Below, in pieces: positions 53,833 through 64,000 of a stretch of DNA of 64,000 bases. Made by a program: the position numbers and the translations under genes. The notes under the pieces are model-generated. The model was not told where the DNA came from and ran no database searches. It saw only the letters and a list, made by a program, of their open reading frames with translations. Source of the DNA: Kryptolebias marmoratus (Eukaryota > Chordata > Actinopteri > Cyprinodontiformes > Rivulidae); contig NC_051445.1 of the NCBI RefSeq assembly GCF_001649575.2, positions 10,837,185-10,901,184 on the forward strand, written 5' to 3'. Position 1 is the stretch's first letter; each line of letters opens with the position of its first letter.

Positions 53833-56800
53833 CTAGGGCTGCTCCTCCTTCTTCTTCAGTGATATACGTTTCTTCCTGGCGGCGAGCATTTCATAGAAGG
53901 GGTCCACGCTAACCGCAGACCTGGAACGAGAAGGTTAAAGCGTTAAAAAAACAACAACAACAACAAAAAGATATCTGACGGGTAGAAAGTCAGACCTCCT
54001 CAACCAAACAGATGTTTTGACCTGCGTCACACCGACACAGAAATCTGCCTACATCAGTTTCCCCATCTACACAGTGGAGCAGCGGTTAGAGCTGCTGCTT
54101 CACAGGAAGAAGGTCGCAGGTTTGCCTCCCGACCTCGGGCCTCTCTGGGTGGAGCTTATATGGTTTACTCTGGGTTCTCCGGTTCATTGGTAACTCTAAA
54201 ACTGTCCCTCGGTTTGAATGGTTGTTTGTCTCTATGTGTCCCTGTGATGGACTGGAGACCTGTCCACGGTGTCCCCCGCCTCTCACTCAGTGACGGCTGG
54301 AGATAGACACCAGCTGGAGTTTTCCTTTACAAGAAGGAAAAACAGCTCCGTGAAAATAACCCCCCCCCCTTCCTTACTTGATGCTGTGGATCCACTCGTC
54401 CTTCTCCTCCGGGGTGGGCGCAGAGATGCGGTACACCATGTGGTTCCCCTCCACCACTCGCCCATCGGCCTCCGTCTTGCACGCCTTGATGAGCTGGCCG
54501 CGGTTGTTCGGGATGTACAGCTCGAAGCAGTTCTGTCGGAGAAGGGATCGGACACTCATGAAATCTACAAACTATGACGACAGCACGCCGATCCGGTGGG
54601 AGCACCAACTTACGGGCTTCCTTGGGTCCTCCACTTCACGGATGCTGAGATTTTCTAGAGGAATGATGCCCCGCGGCTCCTTGTCCTGTTGGAGAAGAAT
54701 GCAGTTTTCAGTTAACACGGACAGATGATCACGCTGGCGTCTGCGCGAGGAAAAGAAGCTTCGCAACAAAGGAAATAATAAATATACTAACTATTGCTGC
54801 GACCTGAAGTCTGATGATGTCATCACGACATCACACCTAATCTACTCTGAGGTGGATGATGATCCACAAAATGTTCATCATTATCCGATCAAATGAAAAT
54901 GTTAGGATAACAGAGGACGAGAACAGCCTTTTTTTTCTTATTGCAGCTGCAAGAGTCGCCCTCTAGTGGCACAAAGAAAGTACTGAAAACATTTTCTGAT
55001 GAGTTTCCAGAGATTGTGCGTTCCTGACGTTCTGGGAAATTGAACTTTCCGAGTTCCCTAACCCTAACGCCCCCCTGAATCGGGACATCTCAGTCGGAAA
55101 GTGGGAGCAACTCCGACTTTTCCCCGTTAGGATTTCAAGATGGCTGCTAGTCGCCACTTCACTAAGTAAACTCTGTCACTTTTCCTGTTAATATTCGTTC
55201 TTTAAGTTGTTTTTTTCCACATGTAATCACTCGTACAGCTGGTACTTTTTAAACGTAAAAACAAGGGTTTTGCTGCGGGCGTCCATCTTGTTTCGGACTC
55301 ACCGAGCGGGACACCTGGAACGCAGCTAAGTGGGAAATTACGTAACGAGTCCCGGTGTAAAAGGGACGCACGAAGAGTTTTATTTTATAGGTTTAATCAG
55401 GTGAAAGAAGAAGCAGGTTGTGTAAATCAGCATTATTTCTACAAAGCTCTGAGAAAGAATTAAAAAAAATAAGCTACTTGGATTCATCTTTTGGTTGCTT
55501 TTCTTGAAACAGGAAGTCATTTTTTATAATTTGAAAGTAATTTGTTTCATATTTGTTGCCTGCAAAACGGCTCAAAAATGTCATGACCCTAATTTCAGCT
55601 ATTTATTACAAACGAACCAAACTGTCAGATAAGCTTTAAACAACAAAACACTTTCATATAAAATAGACTTACTGTTGTGTATTCAAAGTAATAAAGGCAG
55701 TTGTCTGTGAGAATGAACCATCGGCGTTTCCAGGTTTTCACTCTTCCTCCTGAAAGGAAATTCAAAGCAGGACAATAAGCGTCCGACGCTCACAGAGAGA
55801 GAGACGCTACTCTACCAAGTCACCACTCCAGCTACGAAATGAATGTTTGCTACAGCTTTCCAAACGTTCTGTCAGTACATACCTCCTGAGAAAACAAGCA
55901 GCGGCAGTAGAGGGGCGGAAATTGCAGCGAGGAAGCAGAGACAAAAAGAAAAGAGAGGATTCAGAGGGAGACAAACAGAGAGGGACGGAGGAAAAAGGGG
56001 GACGGAGATCGTATTAGTGACGCTGATCACGGGTCCCGTCATGCAGAAGAAAACAATCGGGTGTCGAGGCCGCCGCGGCGCAAAGCGGCGAGTCCGACTT
56101 TCAGCATCGTGCTGCGGTGACGATTAAACGCCGCCGCCGCAGAGGAAAGGCTCCGTCGTGCTCCACGAGAAGTCAGGAACTCGGTTCGCGGTCACGTGGC
56201 TGCGAGACGTTCGGATCAGAACTCCCAGGAAGCTCCTCCCTCCTCCTGCGGCGTTAAAACGTGTTTCTTCTCAGCTCTCCTGTCCGAGTACGGATTTTAA
56301 CTTCCCTCACCGACCAGACGTGTTCGTTAAACCAACTGAGACTGTTTTTGTAAATATGAAGGTGGACAATAACGATCGAATGAAGGGAACGTGTCCCGAC
56401 GCTACACGGGCAGAGGTGCACTTCCTCCCGTCCACCGCAGACAGGAAGAGCCGCCTGCGTCTCTTTTTAAGCTCGCAGGTTTCTAAGTTTTGCTGGAACA
56501 GCCGTAAAGACGGCTGGATTTTCTAACAGCTGCTTCTCAGAGGAGCAGCAGAAACAAAATGGCTCCATTAACGCTCATCGGCTTCTCAACATAAACAACT
56601 TCTGACCAATCACACGACACCTGGAGCAAACCCCTGAGAGGAACAGTTCGGTCCGGGGCCTCGAGCCGAGAAGCTGCGGACGAAGCTGCTACGATAACAA
56701 AAATGACGCCGATTTCGTCACGTGACCACGAGAACAAGAGCCGACTTCCTGACTTCTGGTTGAGGACGGAGAGGCCCTGAGGCGATCGTTGAAGAGGAGG

Positions 56801-59800
56801 CAAAGAGGCAGCACACCTCAGAGACAGGAAGACAAGATCCTCACAGCACAAAGCCTTAGAGGTGAACAAAGTTCAGTACGGAACACGTCAGTACTGTTCG
56901 CATCCTGGATTTATGAAGCAGATAAAAATAAGACAAAAAAGCACAAAGATCTCCGGGCAGTAATCTCACCAAGTTTAAGGAGCCAGCCCTCTCTGTCTGG
57001 GTTGAAGAAGGTGTGCGTCAGGTCGTTACCATCGTCCTCTGGGATCTTAAAAGGCTCGTTTTTAATGCTTTCGTAAAGGTTCTGAAACAAAAAACAAAAA
57101 CAAGCATGAATGAGCGGCCTGGCTGGATCTGCAGCCACGAAGGGCGCGAGGCGGGACGTACTCTGAGCAGCTCCTCGGGCAGGTCCCCCCCCTCGTTGAT
57201 GCCTCGGTTCATCGAGATGAAACGGTCCACTCCAGGCTTGTCCCGCACGTTCGGGTTATGGAGGCTGGTGTTCAGCATGATTATAGCGAACGAAAGCACG
57301 TAACAAGTGTCTGCGGACAGGAGAGAAAACGGAGAACAGGAACAGGTCAGTTCACAGGTTCTGTTTGACGCCGCTTCAACACTGAGCTTAAATTGTTGCA
57401 GAACGACGGCTTCAGCTGATTGTGTGAAAACGCTCGTTTTTGACCAACAGGGTGGAATTATACGGCAGGATCATGGAAACAGAGACAGATGAGACTCTGT
57501 CCCTACAGGACAGGTCTTCTGACGGGGAGCTGCTGCTAAATAAGGTCTGTAAGAAAGGAGGTTATCTCCTGAGGAGGACAGAGGAGAGAGAACTGGTTAG
57601 ACATAAAGGTAGGGATTTATTATCTAATACTGTAAAGACCTGATAATCGTTTAAATAACCAGTCAATGTCATGGCTTTCCAGAGTGGATTCACTTGTTTT
57701 TTGTTGGAATCGGAACGTCGACCATGTTCAAAAATAGGTTTGAAGGTCGTGTATGTGAGAGGTAAACAGGACTGAAAACAGCATAAATGTAGACCCCGGG
57801 TACCAAACCACCTCCATCCACCGTTCGGCCTCCAGCTGTCAGTTTCAGAGTCCTTTTTGTTTAATTATGAAGTCAAACAAAAACAAAACCCAACTCTACA
57901 AGATCACAGCATTAAAGTGAAACACCTCACACAAACGTTACACACTTCAACAACAGAAGTAGCCCCAAACACGATGCTTTAATGAACCGTATTTGTAATG
58001 ATTTAGACACTGATTATGAGGGTCATTCTGGACGTTTCTACCCCAAACAATAAGTTCTGCTCGGCTAATGGGACGAGTGTGAACTCCTAAAACCTGTAAC
58101 ACGTTCAACCGGTTGGTGTTAACACCTGAAAGATCCTGTAAGTCTTTTAAACGACTTTAACCAAAGTTCCGCTCCTTAAGAAAATGTTCAGCTGAAAGCA
58201 AATGACCGGTCAGGACTTCCTGAGAGTTGACCTATAATTTGGATGAAAATAGAAATTTAAGCCACTTATTAAACAATATCTAATTGAAAATATTCCCCTG
58301 ATCTGCCTAACCCCTCCCTCACTAACCCACTGTTAAACATGTGATACTGGTACATAAAAATCAACATGAAGCACAAACTGGACCAAGTCCTGACATTACC
58401 GTTTGGGCATTTTAATATTTTGATTTAAAAAAAAAAAAAAAAAAAAAGAAACAGTTTTCTTCTCCCATCTCAACGCCAGCTCTACAGAAATGTGTCAACT
58501 TAGCAGTTCGCTGACGCCGTCAAACTATTTTTAGCTTGAAAAGAAAAAAAAACCCAAAACAAATCCTGGCTGAATTGTCCCACATTTTTAACAATTCAAG
58601 GAAACTGACACCGACTGGTGGTGTGTGTAAACGCTGAGGTCGGGGACGGGCTGTGTGAGGACACACCTTCCACTTTCTTTGATTTATTTGAATCATTTTA
58701 AATTTTAAAAGGAGCAGCTTACAACTAAATTAGTCTAATGTTTGTAACAAACTACTTGTTATGGTTGAATGTGGATGTTTGGACGTGTAGTGATGAGGCC
58801 GGGCGGCAACACGTTCTGTAACGAACTGTAAATTATTTTAAATGGATTTTTAATCGTGTAGATTGATTATAGAGGTCTGTCTGCTCTGATTTACACTGTG
58901 TTGGTTGTTTATATATATTGTTGTCAACATAAATGGCTGGAAAACAACAACCACCAGCAGGATTTTAGATGAAAAAGAAGGTTTTATGCTCTGCGTTCCC
59001 CCGGTGAAAGCAGCGAGGTACGCTTGTTTTCTTTTGTATTATGAGGCCATGTTCTTTTATCTGAATGTTTTTAAGTTTTCAGTGTTCCGACAGAAGCTGT
59101 TATAATAAAGATCGTCAAAACCGCCTGTCGTGGCTGCTACACATTCTATGTCTAATTTCGACACGTATACTGTATTTTCCGGACTATATGACGCACTTAA
59201 AAGCCTTTAATTTTCTCAAAAAAACGAGAGTGCGCCTTATAATCCATATAGTGCAGAAAATACGGTATATGTTTTTTATTGTTTTGCGCTGCTGACAACT
59301 GGGACCTGAGCTATCCGTTTTCCCGTTCCCCGAATGACAGTAAAGCTCCTCAAATCCCTCATTAGAAACAGTAATTCCTGTGTCCCCGTCCCTACCAGAG
59401 GGACACGACGATGGTCTTACCGGTGCTCTGGAAGACGCCGGGGTTGCAGTGACAGTACCTCTGAGCAAAGGCCTCCATCATTCTGTCGATCTTCTGCGCC
59501 TCGCCGGGCAAACGGAAGCTCCACAGGAACTGTCTGTTTTCAAACACAGGACAAGCTCTGGGAGGGTCGAGTCCGAAAACATCGAAGTCAGCGATTTAAA
59601 GCAGAGTCGCGTGGGCGGTTTCGCCCGGCCGGGTGCAGCTTACCTGAGGGCCTGGACGAGGTTGAGATCCGTGAACTCGTGGAGGTCGACAAAAGCCTGA
59701 AGCACTTTGATGTTGAAGTCGTCTCTGCAGGAAGACAGACGGCGGGGGTTACAGACGGCTGAAGCTGAAAGGACTGGCAGACATTTCAGCTCCTCTCACC

Positions 59801-62800
59801 GTTCTCCCAGGTAGTCTCCGATGGCGGTCTTGTTGAGGCCTTCTCCTTTGTACAGGAACTGTGCGATGTCCTCCGGTGTGTGTCTGAGCAGCTCGTTCTC
59901 CACCAGGAACATAATACCCTGCAGAAAAAGGCCGCCAATAGAAAGCGGAAATGTTGCGGGAAACGAGACGTTCCGCCACGACGAAGGGAACCTCCTTACC
60001 TTTTTCGGGTCCATGTTGAACTTCTTGCGTCCCATTGCCACGTGCCTGCTTTTCTGTAAGGTTTTGCTGCAGAAAAGACCAAAGTTAGCATTCGCACACA
60101 AAGCGCACGTTAAAGTTTGGAGAAAGGTAAAACACGATTTCAAAAACTCATCAAAACAGGAAAGATAAACGGTAAAGAATATGGCGCCACGTGGCGTCCA
60201 CAACATGAACACTCATGTTCGTTTTTAACATTTATTTTTCTTTAATTTTTGGATTTTTTTCAAACATTTAAAAGTGCAGAAACAACCACCATAAAACTAA
60301 TTGTGGAGTTTTAAGAAAAAGCTTTAATTTAAATGTTCAGGAAGAGATTAGTGGAGTGAAAACCAAGCAGACGTGAGTCAAATATAACAATTAAGGTAAA
60401 GATAAAGCTGACAGACATCGTATAAGATGACTAAATTAAAGCACATTGTGTTAATTAGGTTCAGGACTGTCATTTTATCTGTTTAATGACAGAGAATATT
60501 TAATTTAGAGCCAGCAGCTTTGTGTTTTTACCTGCCCTCTGTGCTGCTCTCCAGTCCCTCCACCTCCAGAATCGCCTCTCGGAGCTCCTCCCTGAGCCTC
60601 TGGATCTCCTGCAGCAGGACGCCCTTCCTCCTGCGGATGTCCTCCAGCTCAGAGCGCTCCTCCGGGCTCAGGTCTACAGGGACTGCAGGGGAAGAGGGGG
60701 GGACAGGAGGAGAATGACTGCATCACTGCTGCGAACCGAAAATTAAACAGGTTATCTGTGGAAAACGCGGTCCAAGCCGAAAGCAGACGCCACCGGTGGT
60801 AGAAAAAAAAAAACTTCCAAAGATGAAATGGCTGTGAAGCTTTGTATGTTCAACATCATTTCACAAACTTAAAAAAATAGACTCATTGGACACAAGACTT
60901 GAGCAGCTAACCTGTCATGATTAAATCGCTGTTCTCAGTAATGTGATTAAGAAAACGGAAAATTTAAGCCCATTTAATGGTTAGTGAAAAGCTGGAAGGA
61001 CCTTAAAGAGAGAGAGAGGATGGACGGAGATGGTTTGGACGTCCAGAGGAGGAACAGTGGGGATATTGGTAGAAGGATGTTAGAGACAAAGAGGAGACAT
61101 ATGGATGCAGTTAGGGAAGACAGAGGACAGAGTTAGATGGAGGAGGACGACTCGCTGTGGAAACAGACAAAAGAAGAAGATTATGTTTCAGTTCTGTTAT
61201 TTGATGGACTGAATCTTTGCTTTCTACCCACTCATCAGGGAGGTGATACTATATTTAGAGACTTGATGAGGACCAAAAGCACGTCGCTCTCTGTTTGGAC
61301 ATTTTGAAACATCTACAGCTGCATGAAAACCAGTGGGAGACCCGACTCTGTGTGAGCAAGAAAGGCTAAAAGACAGACAGGAGACAAATGGATGCAGTTA
61401 GAGAGGACAGAGGACACAGAGGACACAGATGGAGGAGGACAACTCGCTGTGGAGTCCCCTGAAAAAGGAAATGGACGAAAGAAGGAGAAGAAGAAGGAAA
61501 GCTCAAATAATCACAAAATTATCCTTCCAAACCAGCGGTTGTGTCGTCTCCAGAAACTCTCTGACAGCAGAAGGTGAATAAATTTAAATCTGAGATTTAC
61601 TATTTTATTTAACAAGGAAATAAAATACAGGTTTTTAATCAGATAAACCAGAGTTGGCCTATAGACCTTTACTAACCTGCAACTCACTTTACTTTCACTT
61701 TAGTTTCTACTTTTTGGTCAGAATCATAGATGTTCCCACAAAACACACTAGCATACAAATTTTATAAGTAATATAGTAATAATATGGTATTATTACAAAG
61801 TAATTATTTCCTCAGCAGGACCTTTAAAAGTGTAAACTATAAGAGATCCAAACCGACGTCGGGAAAATATATTAAAAATTAAAACCAGTAGCTTTTCTAA
61901 AACTCTAGCTGTTTAATTTTATCAGCTGAGGCAGATTTATGAAGAATTTCACTTTTGTAAAACATCAAGCATACCTGTTTGGTCAATCTATCCAATAAGT
62001 AAATAAATTAAAAATAAATGCTGTTTTTTGTCTGGATATATCTGCAGTTGGGTTTAAGCTGCAGGAGTATAAATGTAAAATGTGGCATTTAAAAAAAACA
62101 ATGAAGCGGATGTTTCAGTCCAGATAAAAAAACAACCTGAGAAGCCCTGAAGTCCAGGTTAAATTATTATATGCACACATGTATTTTGTAAATAAAACAA
62201 CACTTTAACCCTCTCAGATGTGCCTTTAAGCTCATCCATGTAAACTTTTCTAGACCACATTCAGGTGATGGATGGCCATTTTAGGGAATAAGAGACCGTG
62301 ATAATGATGATTTTTATCAGATCTTTAACGAAGTGGACGTGTCATTTAGCGTAGAATCAGGGACGGGTTTAATTTAATGCAGTTAAATGGAAAAATAAGG
62401 ACATGCAAAGCTACAATTCAACAGCACCACCACCTGCAGCCTCCAGCTGGATCAGCCTCCTTTAGCATCTTTTCAAGCCTCCTGGACCACTTTGTTTACC
62501 CAAACAAACAAACACGCCCTCAGTCTATTATTAATAATAATAATAAAGCATCTAGATGATTTATATTCAGGCTACAGGACGGTTTGGGGAACATAAGACT
62601 TTGTGTAACTGAGCTGCTGGTTGGAAACGTCCACCGAGGGTTAGCTGTGAAGTTAGCCGAGGCACAAAATTAATAATTAATTAGCTAAAAAAGGACATTA
62701 ATGTGGCTTATCTCGAACTATACACACAACACGGCGTGTGTGTGCTTTGAGAAGGAGATAATGTCCACTCGTGTGGTCGACGCGAGCCCGTAACTCCACC

Positions 62801-62872
62801 GAAAGCTACGCCGTTAGCCGCGTTAGCTCCTCCATCAGCTAAAGTCCACTTACTGTAGTCCAGGTCATCCAT
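53833..62872 (-). CDS. cyth2: CYTH2 (cytohesin-2/ARNO), ARF guanine-nucleotide exchange factor
   Basis: Twelve exons on minus: 62854-62872, 60532-60682, 60000-60066, 59800-59918, 59644-59724, 59421-59533, 57162-57310, 56970-57081, 55673-55749, 54614-54685, 54378-54532, 53833-53920, giving 1203 nt and 400 aa; human CYTH2 is 400. It activates ARF GTPases at the plasma membrane. Parts in order: N-terminal coiled coil ([20 protein letters not shown]); Sec7 domain at about 62-245 with [11 protein letters not shown] and the glutamic finger in [19 protein letters not shown] domain at about 262-378 with [15 protein letters not shown]; and a polybasic tail ending KKKEEQP, which separates it from CYTH1, 3 and 4. 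A 3-nt microexon lies at 55883-55885. The start at 62872 is chosen by homology and good Kozak context (AAGATGG). In-frame ATGs also exist at 62896 and 62920. Confidence 0.97.
54071..54318 (+). repeat. SINE-like dispersed repeat in a cyth2 intron
   Basis: CAGTGGAGCAGCGGTTAGAG, CTGCTTCACAGGAAGAAGGT, GGTTTACTCTGGGTTCTCCGG, TGTGTCCCTGTGATGGACTG, GAGACCTGTCCACGGTGT and CCCGCCTCTCACTCAGTGAC occur in the order typical of a very abundant teleost repeat. The head resembles the fragment at 31255-31375. Confidence 0.7.
55883..55885 (-). CDS. cyth2: 3-nt microexon of cyth2 (di/triglycine switch)
   Basis: On the minus strand the intron between exons 56970-57081 and 55673-55749 contains TTGTTTTCTCAG|GAG|GTATGTACT: a full acceptor, three bases, and a strong donor. 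The flanking exons break inside a glycine codon (G|GA). Skipping the microexon gives LGGRVKTW and including it gives LGGGRVKTW. Mammalian cytohesins are known to make exactly these 2G and 3G forms through a 3-nt exon, and the forms differ in phosphoinositide preference of the PH domain. Confidence 0.88.
57311..59420 (-). other. Long cyth2 intron
   Basis: Two kilobases without a supported exon. It contains A-rich tracts (58430-58447) and the small MITE at 59170. A plus-strand open frame around 57440-57643 resembles no known protein. Confidence 0.6.
59170..59265. mobile_element. Small TA-flanked MITE of the CTGTATTTTCC family
   Basis: CTGTATTTTCCGGACTATAT and ATATAGTGCAGAAAATACGG form the ends, with TA on both sides (59168-59169, 59266-59267). 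It also contains AAAAGCCTTTAATTTTCTCA, which matches in inverse the right end of the 498-bp element at 35925-36422. It is an internally deleted relative. Confidence 0.85.
61010..61180 (+). mobile_element. LINE reverse-transcriptase 3' fragment
   Basis: Translates to pieces like [19 protein letters not shown] and HMDAVREDR, a pattern seen near the C-terminus of fish non-LTR reverse transcriptases (…RRxxxxIGRRMLExxxxxRRxxMDAVREDM). A second partial copy is at 61375-61470 and a third, inverted, at 51170-51325. Confidence 0.6.
61375..61470 (+). mobile_element. Second partial copy of the same LINE fragment
   Basis: ACAAATGGATGCAGTTAGAG, GGACAGAGGACACAGA and ATGGAGGAGGACAACTCGCT repeat the end of the copy at 61010-61180, about 300 bp downstream. 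Confidence 0.6.
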
Positions 62873-63225
62873 CTTGGGCGCTTTGCTTTTAGGCATAAAT
62901 AGTTCAGAGTCGACTGTCATTAAACGTCAGGAAAAGGCCAGGATATATCTGGAAATATATCCTCGAAATTTAAAGAGGCGGAGGGGTGGGGGTGGGCAAG
63001 AAAAAAAACAAACAAACACCAACACCACCCCCCGGGCGGTGTCGACACGCTGGGCCGTAGACAAAGAAGGTGGCGACACCGGAAGTGGAGCCTGACTACA
63101 CACCGGTCCACTTCCGGTCACTCGTTTTTTTTTCCCAAAATACTATTTTTTGTCTGTTTAAAAATTAGAAAACACAAATATGGCAAATCAGAATAAGATT
63201 GAAACACGAAATATATTAATTTAGC
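62873..63225 (-). promoter_or_regulatory. cyth2 promoter region with paired ETS sites
   Basis: Upstream of the cyth2 start the sequence turns GC-rich with CpG. It holds CCGGAAGTG (63079-63087) and, inverted, CCACTTCCGG (63108-63117), both matching the ETS-family core. No TATA box is evident. The transcription start is probably between 62920 and 63080. Confidence 0.6.
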
Positions 63226-63227
63226 AT

Positions 63228-63800
63228 AATCAATCAATCAATTCACTTTATTTTGGTAAATTATCAACATTAAACATAAGAAATAAAAAGACAATAAACA
63301 AACCCATAATTTACCAAAAAAGGAATAGGCTGAAGCCAAAGCTTATTCTTGCCTTCCCTACTTAAGAGCCTAACAATCTACCAAGATATCTTCACAATGC
63401 CTATATATATCTACTTAACAGTGTAAGAGTTTATCAGTTTACATTTTAAAGCTCTTTTAAAACTCACCAAAACAGAACATAACTTAAAATCATCATTCAG
63501 GTCATTCCATAGTTTCACACCATCAGCTAATGTATATATGTATTATGTTAAATGTGTTGTAAATAGTGTGATTTATTTATTCTTTGTAACTTGAGACCGT
63601 ATGATTTTATAGGTTTGATTTGGTCATCTGAAGCACATAGGTCAAGTTGGCTATTTAATGAAGAGACATTTGTGTTGGCATTAATCACCAAACAGGCTTG
63701 GCAGCGAAGACAGAGTTTTGTATCCTCAGCTGTACAACGTTTTTGTTACAAACTTTAATTGTAAATGTTTGGGAAGCTCGTTCGGTTGGCCTTCTTGACG
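63228..63800 (-). mobile_element. LINE (CR1/L2-like) 3' end
   Basis: On minus, a reading frame around 63425-63545 gives GVKLWNDLNDDFKLC followed by FKRALK, the pattern that closes many fish LINE reverse transcriptases. A short 3' UTR follows and the element ends in a tandem ATTG/TTGA tail at 63228-63243. The 5' part is absent. Confidence 0.7.
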
Positions 63801-64000
63801 CTTCTTGCAGATGTATGGATGGTGTCTTGTAAGTCTATGTAGGCTGGGCACCATATTACGGGGAAAGACACTTAAATAAATAAATCAAATCCAAAAAAAA
63901 AGAAATAAAATTACAGCTGCTGCCTCTTGGCCAAGTGGTCCTTGTAAACGAGGACAAGCTCTGAATCAACCAACCTGGCAAAACAAAAATGAAATAATTT
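63801..64000. other. Unassigned flank
   Basis: AT-rich sequence to the end of the window; nothing recognisable. Confidence 0.5.

Noticed and set aside
56158..56526. 122-codon plus-strand frame in a cyth2 intron
   Set aside because: No homology, no codon pattern, and it lies antisense within an intron.

Overview
The window is nuclear DNA from a bony fish, most likely a percomorph teleost. Every gene is split by short GT-AG introns, the proteins are vertebrate orthologues, and the spaces between them carry fish-type repeats: Tc1/mariner and hAT-like MITEs, LINE 3' tails, tRNA-like SINE pieces and microsatellites. I see no prokaryotic, organellar or viral genes.

Seven protein-coding genes could be assembled exon by exon, and each gives an uninterrupted frame. 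Left to right they are prpf31 (+, 505 aa, U4/U6 snRNP protein), cnot3 (-, 914 aa, CCR4-NOT subunit), tfpt (-, 197 aa, INO80 subunit), ndufa3 (+, 83 aa, complex I), a BAIAP2/IRSp53-like I-BAR adaptor (-, 656 aa), a neuronal-pentraxin-like secreted protein (+, 614 aa) and cyth2 (-, 400 aa, ARF exchange factor). The first four match the gene set of human 19q13.42 in a different arrangement. prpf31 and cnot3 converge with about 200 bp between their poly(A) signals. tfpt and ndufa3 diverge from one CpG-containing promoter with CRE-like and ZNF143-like sites.

The right half joins a BAIAP2-type, an NPTX-type and a CYTH-type gene. In mammals members of these three families also occur on the same chromosomes (17q25: BAIAP2, NPTX1, CYTH1; 22q13: BAIAP2L2, NPTXR, CYTH4; chromosome 7: BAIAP2L1, NPTX2, CYTH3). 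On human chromosome 19 only CYTH2 remains. The two neighbours of cyth2 here may therefore be fourth ohnologues that mammals lost. Both are divergent. The pentraxin has a 104-residue tract with 85 Asp/Glu plus a His-rich stretch. The I-BAR protein has a glycine insertion in its SH3 domain and a 198-residue Ser/Pro-rich exon.

Other points of note are a 3-nt microexon in cyth2 that would toggle its PH domain between di- and triglycine forms, two TA-flanked hairpin MITEs on either side of the pentraxin gene, a MITE carrying the start of a MADF domain, a ~300-bp repeat family confined to the introns of the I-BAR gene, and several long inverted repeats. Large gene-poor intervals (21.2-25.9, 35.7-44.2 and 48.4-53.8 kb) hold only untranslated regions, repeats and unassigned sequence.
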